Source of the DNA: Jacaranda mimosifolia
Lineage: Eukaryota; Streptophyta; Magnoliopsida; Lamiales; Bignoniaceae
Reading direction: 5' to 3'
Length of the DNA: 64,000 bases
Assembly (NCBI GenBank): GCA_018894105.1
Contig: CM032119.1
Span: 18,121,246 to 18,185,245 of the forward strand
The stretch's first letter is position 1; every line of letters begins with the position of its first letter. The notes below the pieces were generated by a model, which was not told the DNA's origin, did not search any database, and worked only from the letters and a program-made list of their open reading frames with translations. This document shows positions 60,918 through 64,000 of the stretch, in pieces. Both the position numbers and the translations under genes were made by a program.

Positions 60918-61079
60918 GCAAGACTCACTCGGTTCCAGGTCATGTTATCTTTACTTACTTTCATTTGAGTCATTGTCTTTACCTTTGAGCTTATTTGATC
61001 AGCTCAGCAATTCACTAACTTAGGCATCAAAAAGCTTTAGCTGAGGATGATCTCAGCTAGCCTAACGTGTGCTCTTGCA

Positions 61080-62010
61080 GAAGAAGAACTTGCCATTTTC
61101 TACTGAAGTATTGGTTGAGTCAATAGCCTCGCACTTTAAGTTCCCATATCTATCGAAATATGATTGGGCCAAGGACCCACAAGAGCATGGCACGGCCTTT
61201 GCAAACATCATGACCTTGTATGGCAATTGGATGCTATGAACTCCAGAATCTTTATGACGACACTGAGTGGGTGAGCGCATGAATGGTTTATAGGGCAGGT
61301 CCCAGGGACAATAGTGTTTTATGACCAACTCATAAGGAAGTTTTTGTACCAATTTGCTAGCAAGAGGAAGTCCAAGAGGTCTGCTACTTATCTGTTTACT
61401 ATACGGCAGACGGAGGACAAGACCCTGAGGGGGTTCATGAATAGGTTTAATAATGAGATGCTGGAGGTGCAAGACCTACGCATTAACATGATCACAAGCA
61501 TTCTCATTCATAGGCTCAAGAAAGGACCACTAGCTTTGGCTATTGCTAGGGACACCCCTGAGGATATGGAACAATTAATGGATGTAGCTTAGCGTTACAT
61601 CAATGAGGAAGAGATCAATGCCATAAAGGACCATGAATGGACCAAAAATACTCCCCGAAGATCTGAAAAAGATCAAGGACCTCATACATCCCGATTTGAA
61701 AAAGATCGCCATCGCTTTCCACCCCGAAAGTACAATCATCATGCCCTGCTCAATACCACGAGATCCCATGTGCTTATGGCCATTTAAGGGTCAAAGGTAT
61801 TATAGTGGCAGCGAAAGATGCGAGATACACCGGCGAGGTAAAACTCGTTGCTTCCACAAAGACTGGGGTCACGACACTAAGGATTGCATTCAGCTCAAGG
61901 ATGAAGTGGAGAGGCTCATTAGACAGGGTTACTTGAACAAATTCATTGCTAAGGAATTCAGGTCCAAAGGGCAGGAGCCCGAGGCGGAATATGGGAAGAA
62001 AAGGAATTGA
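61080..62010 (+). pseudogene. Gag remnant of the right-edge gypsy element
   Basis: Reads LPFSTEVLVESIASHFKFP and YDWAKDPQEH from 61090, then FMTTLSG followed by a TGA at 61272. The core open piece 61314-61592 (YDQLIRKFLYQFASKRKSKR, DKTLRGFMNRFNNEML, LKKGPLALAIA) ends in TAG, and 61633-62010 contains CFHKDWGHDTKDC followed by DEVERLIRQGYLNKFI, the knuckle-like end. One Cys of the usual knuckle may be missing. Gag would form the particle. Broken by at least two stops and a frame change. Confidence 0.82.
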
Positions 62011-62209
62011 TCCAGATCCTAAAGTATGTCCCGCAGTAGGGAGAAGAAGGGCAAAGAGATTGCAAACGACCTCACGAGCGACAACTTGCCACGATGAGGG
62101 GTCATATATGATAGCAGGTGGTCCAACCTCGGGAGACTCTTATAATGCGAGGAAAAAACATATGAGGTCCATCAAGAGCCAGGTAAGTCAGAAAAAAATG
62201 AATTCAGTG

Positions 62210-62790
62210 CTGACTAGCCCAAAATCACTTTTGATGGAAGATACCCTCAGGGAGTGGTTGGCCCACAAAACGATCCCATGGTCATCACGATAGACATAGT
62301 CAACTTTTCAGTAAATAAGGTTTTGGTTGATAATTGCATTTTTGTGAACATAATATTTTTGGAGGTCTTAAAAACGGTAGAGCTCAGGCTCAAAGATTAC
62401 GCTAGTTTACACACCACTAAGGGGATTAGGAGGTGCAGAGGTCAAGCCGGTTAGGACTATTAACCTCCTCATTTCCCTAGGAACAGAACCATGCTGGAAA
62501 ACCTTCATGTTGGAATTCCTAGTAGTTGATGCCCCATTTGCGTATAAGGTGGTCTTGGGAAAACCTAGTTTGAACCAATTCCAAACTGTGATCTCGACCT
62601 TTAACTTGAAAATAAAGTTCCCGATGAAAGAGGGAATAGAAAGGTACGCTGTGACTAGAAAAGGCAAGGGAATGCAACCACGTGTCTCTGAAAACGAGGC
62701 TCAAGACAGAGGGGTCGGGGTCGAAAGGAGAGAGCTCGGGGTCAAAAGGGAAGAAAGTGATCATCACCTTAGTAGAAGATATTGCTAAAT
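62210..62790 (+). pseudogene. Aspartic protease remnant of the right-edge gypsy element
   Basis: In the frame of 62254-62454: GPQNDPMVITIDIVNFSVNK, then VLVDNCIFVNIIF, where related proteins have D-N-G-S-S or D-x-G. The catalytic glycine position is Cys, so it would be inactive. The piece 62507-62788 carries VVDAPFAYKVVLGKPSLNQF, the usual late protease landmark (LGrp). A frameshift near 62430-62500 separates them. Confidence 0.78.
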
Positions 62791-63029
62791 TGAACTACCA
62801 AGAAGAGAATAAGAAAAAGTGCGTGTATGAGTGCAGGTTAGAACCAGCTGATGAGTTCAAGGAGATCAAGTTAGTGTTGGGAGACTCGTGCAAGATGCTA
62901 AGGATTGGGACCCAAATAACCTCGAAACTGAAATGTTTAACTAATGAATTTTTGAAAAAAAATACTGATGCCTTCGCCTAGAAGCCCTCGAATTTCGAAA
63001 GGATAGACCTCGAGGTGATAGATTACAGA

Positions 63030-64000
63030 CTGAATATAGACCCTTAAGTTATCCAATAGAAGAAGAGGAACCATGGGGCGATGAAAAATTGGATCATAGA
63101 GGAAGAAGTGAACAAGCTTTTGAAGGCAGGATATGTCGTCAAGATCCAGTTCCCGAAGTGGCTCTCAAATGTGGTGGTTGTGCCAAAGGCAGAGGGGAGG
63201 TGGAGAATGTGCATAGATTACTCAGTTTTGAACAAGGCCTGCCAGAAGGACCCTTACCCCTTGCCTCAGATTAATGTGCTGGTAGATTTGATGGTAGGAT
63301 GTGCTTTGTTTAGCATGATGGATGCCTTCCAGGGATACCATCAAATTTTCATGGCAGAAGAGGATAAGATAAGACAACATTTGTTACCAAAAGGGGAATA
63401 TTTTGTTATAATGTCATGCCATTCGGATTGAAGAGCACGGGAGCAACTTACTAGAGATTGGTAAATAAGATGTTCGAGGACCAGATTGGGATAAGTATGG
63501 AGGTATATGTTGATGATATGTTGGTTAAGAGCTTGAATGAGCTCGATCACCTAGTGCATTTAGAAGAGCCTTTTGCCATCATGAGAAGATATAAGATGAA
63601 GCTTAACCCAGCCAAGTGCACCTTTGGGGTCAAGGGTGGAAAATTCCTAGGGTACTTAGTCAGCAAACGCGGGATAGAAGCTAATCCAGAAAAGACCAAA
63701 GCAATAATTGTTATGAGCTAGTCTAAATCATTCAAAGACGTACAAAAATTGACTTAAAGAATTGCATCTTTAAACTGGTTCATTTTGAGGTTGACGGACA
63801 AGAGCTTGCCTTTCTTTAAATTTATGAGAAACATGAAGAACTTCCAGTAGGATGAGGAATACGAACAAGCTTTTCAAGACCTTAAGGAGTATTTGGCCTC
63901 ACCACCTTTGCTAGTCAAGCTTATTTTTGGGGCGCCCTTATACTTTTATCTGGCAACCTTTGAAATGCAGTAAGCTCAGTGTTAATTCGGGAAGAGAACT
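63030..64000 (+). pseudogene. RT and start of RNase H of the right-edge gypsy element
   Basis: 63081-63431 carries EEEVNKLLKAGYVVKIQFP, WRMCIDYSVLNKACQKDPYPLP and FSMMDAFQGYHQI, the N-terminal RT motifs. A one-base frame change near 63400 leads to MPFGLKSTGATY, a TAG at 63452-63454, and 63458-63721 with EVYVDDMLVKSL (active site intact) and KCTFGVKGGKFLGYLVS. After a TAG at 63721 the RT thumb and an RNase H start (PLYFYLATFEM near 63940) continue with further stops. It would copy element RNA into DNA; broken here, cut by the window edge. Confidence 0.88.

Larger units (their letters stand above)
60838..64000 (+). mobile_element. Ty3/gypsy element, decayed, running off the right edge
   Basis: A presumed LTR begins near 60838 ('tgttgattaattaagg') with a TATA box at 60910; its 3' limit and partner LTR are not in view. 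Gag, protease, RT and the start of RNase H follow in Ty3/gypsy order. The gag is a close relative of that at 56300-57600 on -, but the LTR sequence differs, so they are different subfamilies. Several stops and frameshifts make it non-functional. Confidence 0.8.

Overview
This window is AT-rich plant nuclear DNA, probably from a eudicot (I cannot name the species). It is intergenic heterochromatin-like sequence made of nested transposable elements. I found no intact host gene, tRNA, rRNA or CRISPR. Nearly every longer open frame is either a fragment of a decayed transposon protein or a by-product of tandem repeats that lack stops.

Left third (1-23,235). The window opens in the 3' part of a very long LTR (family L; ends TGTAACACCCC...GGTGCTACA). 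A second family-L solo LTR (2008-19147, 5-bp target duplication AAATT) is split by a 12.6-kb Mutator-like element (MULE, 2301-14916). The MULE has ~145-bp terminal inverted repeats and a perfect 9-bp target duplication TTAAAATAA. It carries two convergent genes: a decayed MuDR-type transposase on the + strand and a decayed Ulp1-like (Kaonashi type) cysteine protease gene on the - strand. Most of its remaining length is five tandem arrays built from spaced TATACT/TGTACT words, with periods of 123, 104, 88 and 441 bp (higher order) and about 0.73 kb (higher order). The two largest arrays sit in what look like the first introns of the two genes, next to the TIRs. To the right lie Helitron-related repeats and a structurally complete Helitron on the - strand (20136-23235), itself hit by a MULE-type MITE.

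Middle (23,236-50,655). An AT-rich stretch with several MITEs leads to a 6.9-kb gag-protease-only LTR element (28843-35772, TR-GAG-like), a third family-L solo LTR (35993-39351, TSD AATAT), and a ~4-kb stretch without genes that includes a 22-nt G run. A coding-poor Ty1/copia-type element (43410-50655) follows; it is split by a fourth, antisense family-L solo LTR (45138-48355).

Right end (50,942-64,000). A full-length but decayed Ty3/gypsy element lies on the - strand (50942-58144; gag, protease, RT/RNase H and integrase remnants; RT active-site segment missing). After a 2.7-kb stretch with a MITE and an unassigned exon-like patch, another Ty3/gypsy element on the + strand (about 60.8 kb to the window edge) keeps a YVDD-bearing RT but has several stops and frameshifts.

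Many of the nonsense codons are TGA or TAG at places where CGA or CAG would be expected, which fits C-to-T decay of methylated transposons. The most unusual feature is the MULE with its five word-related satellite-like arrays.
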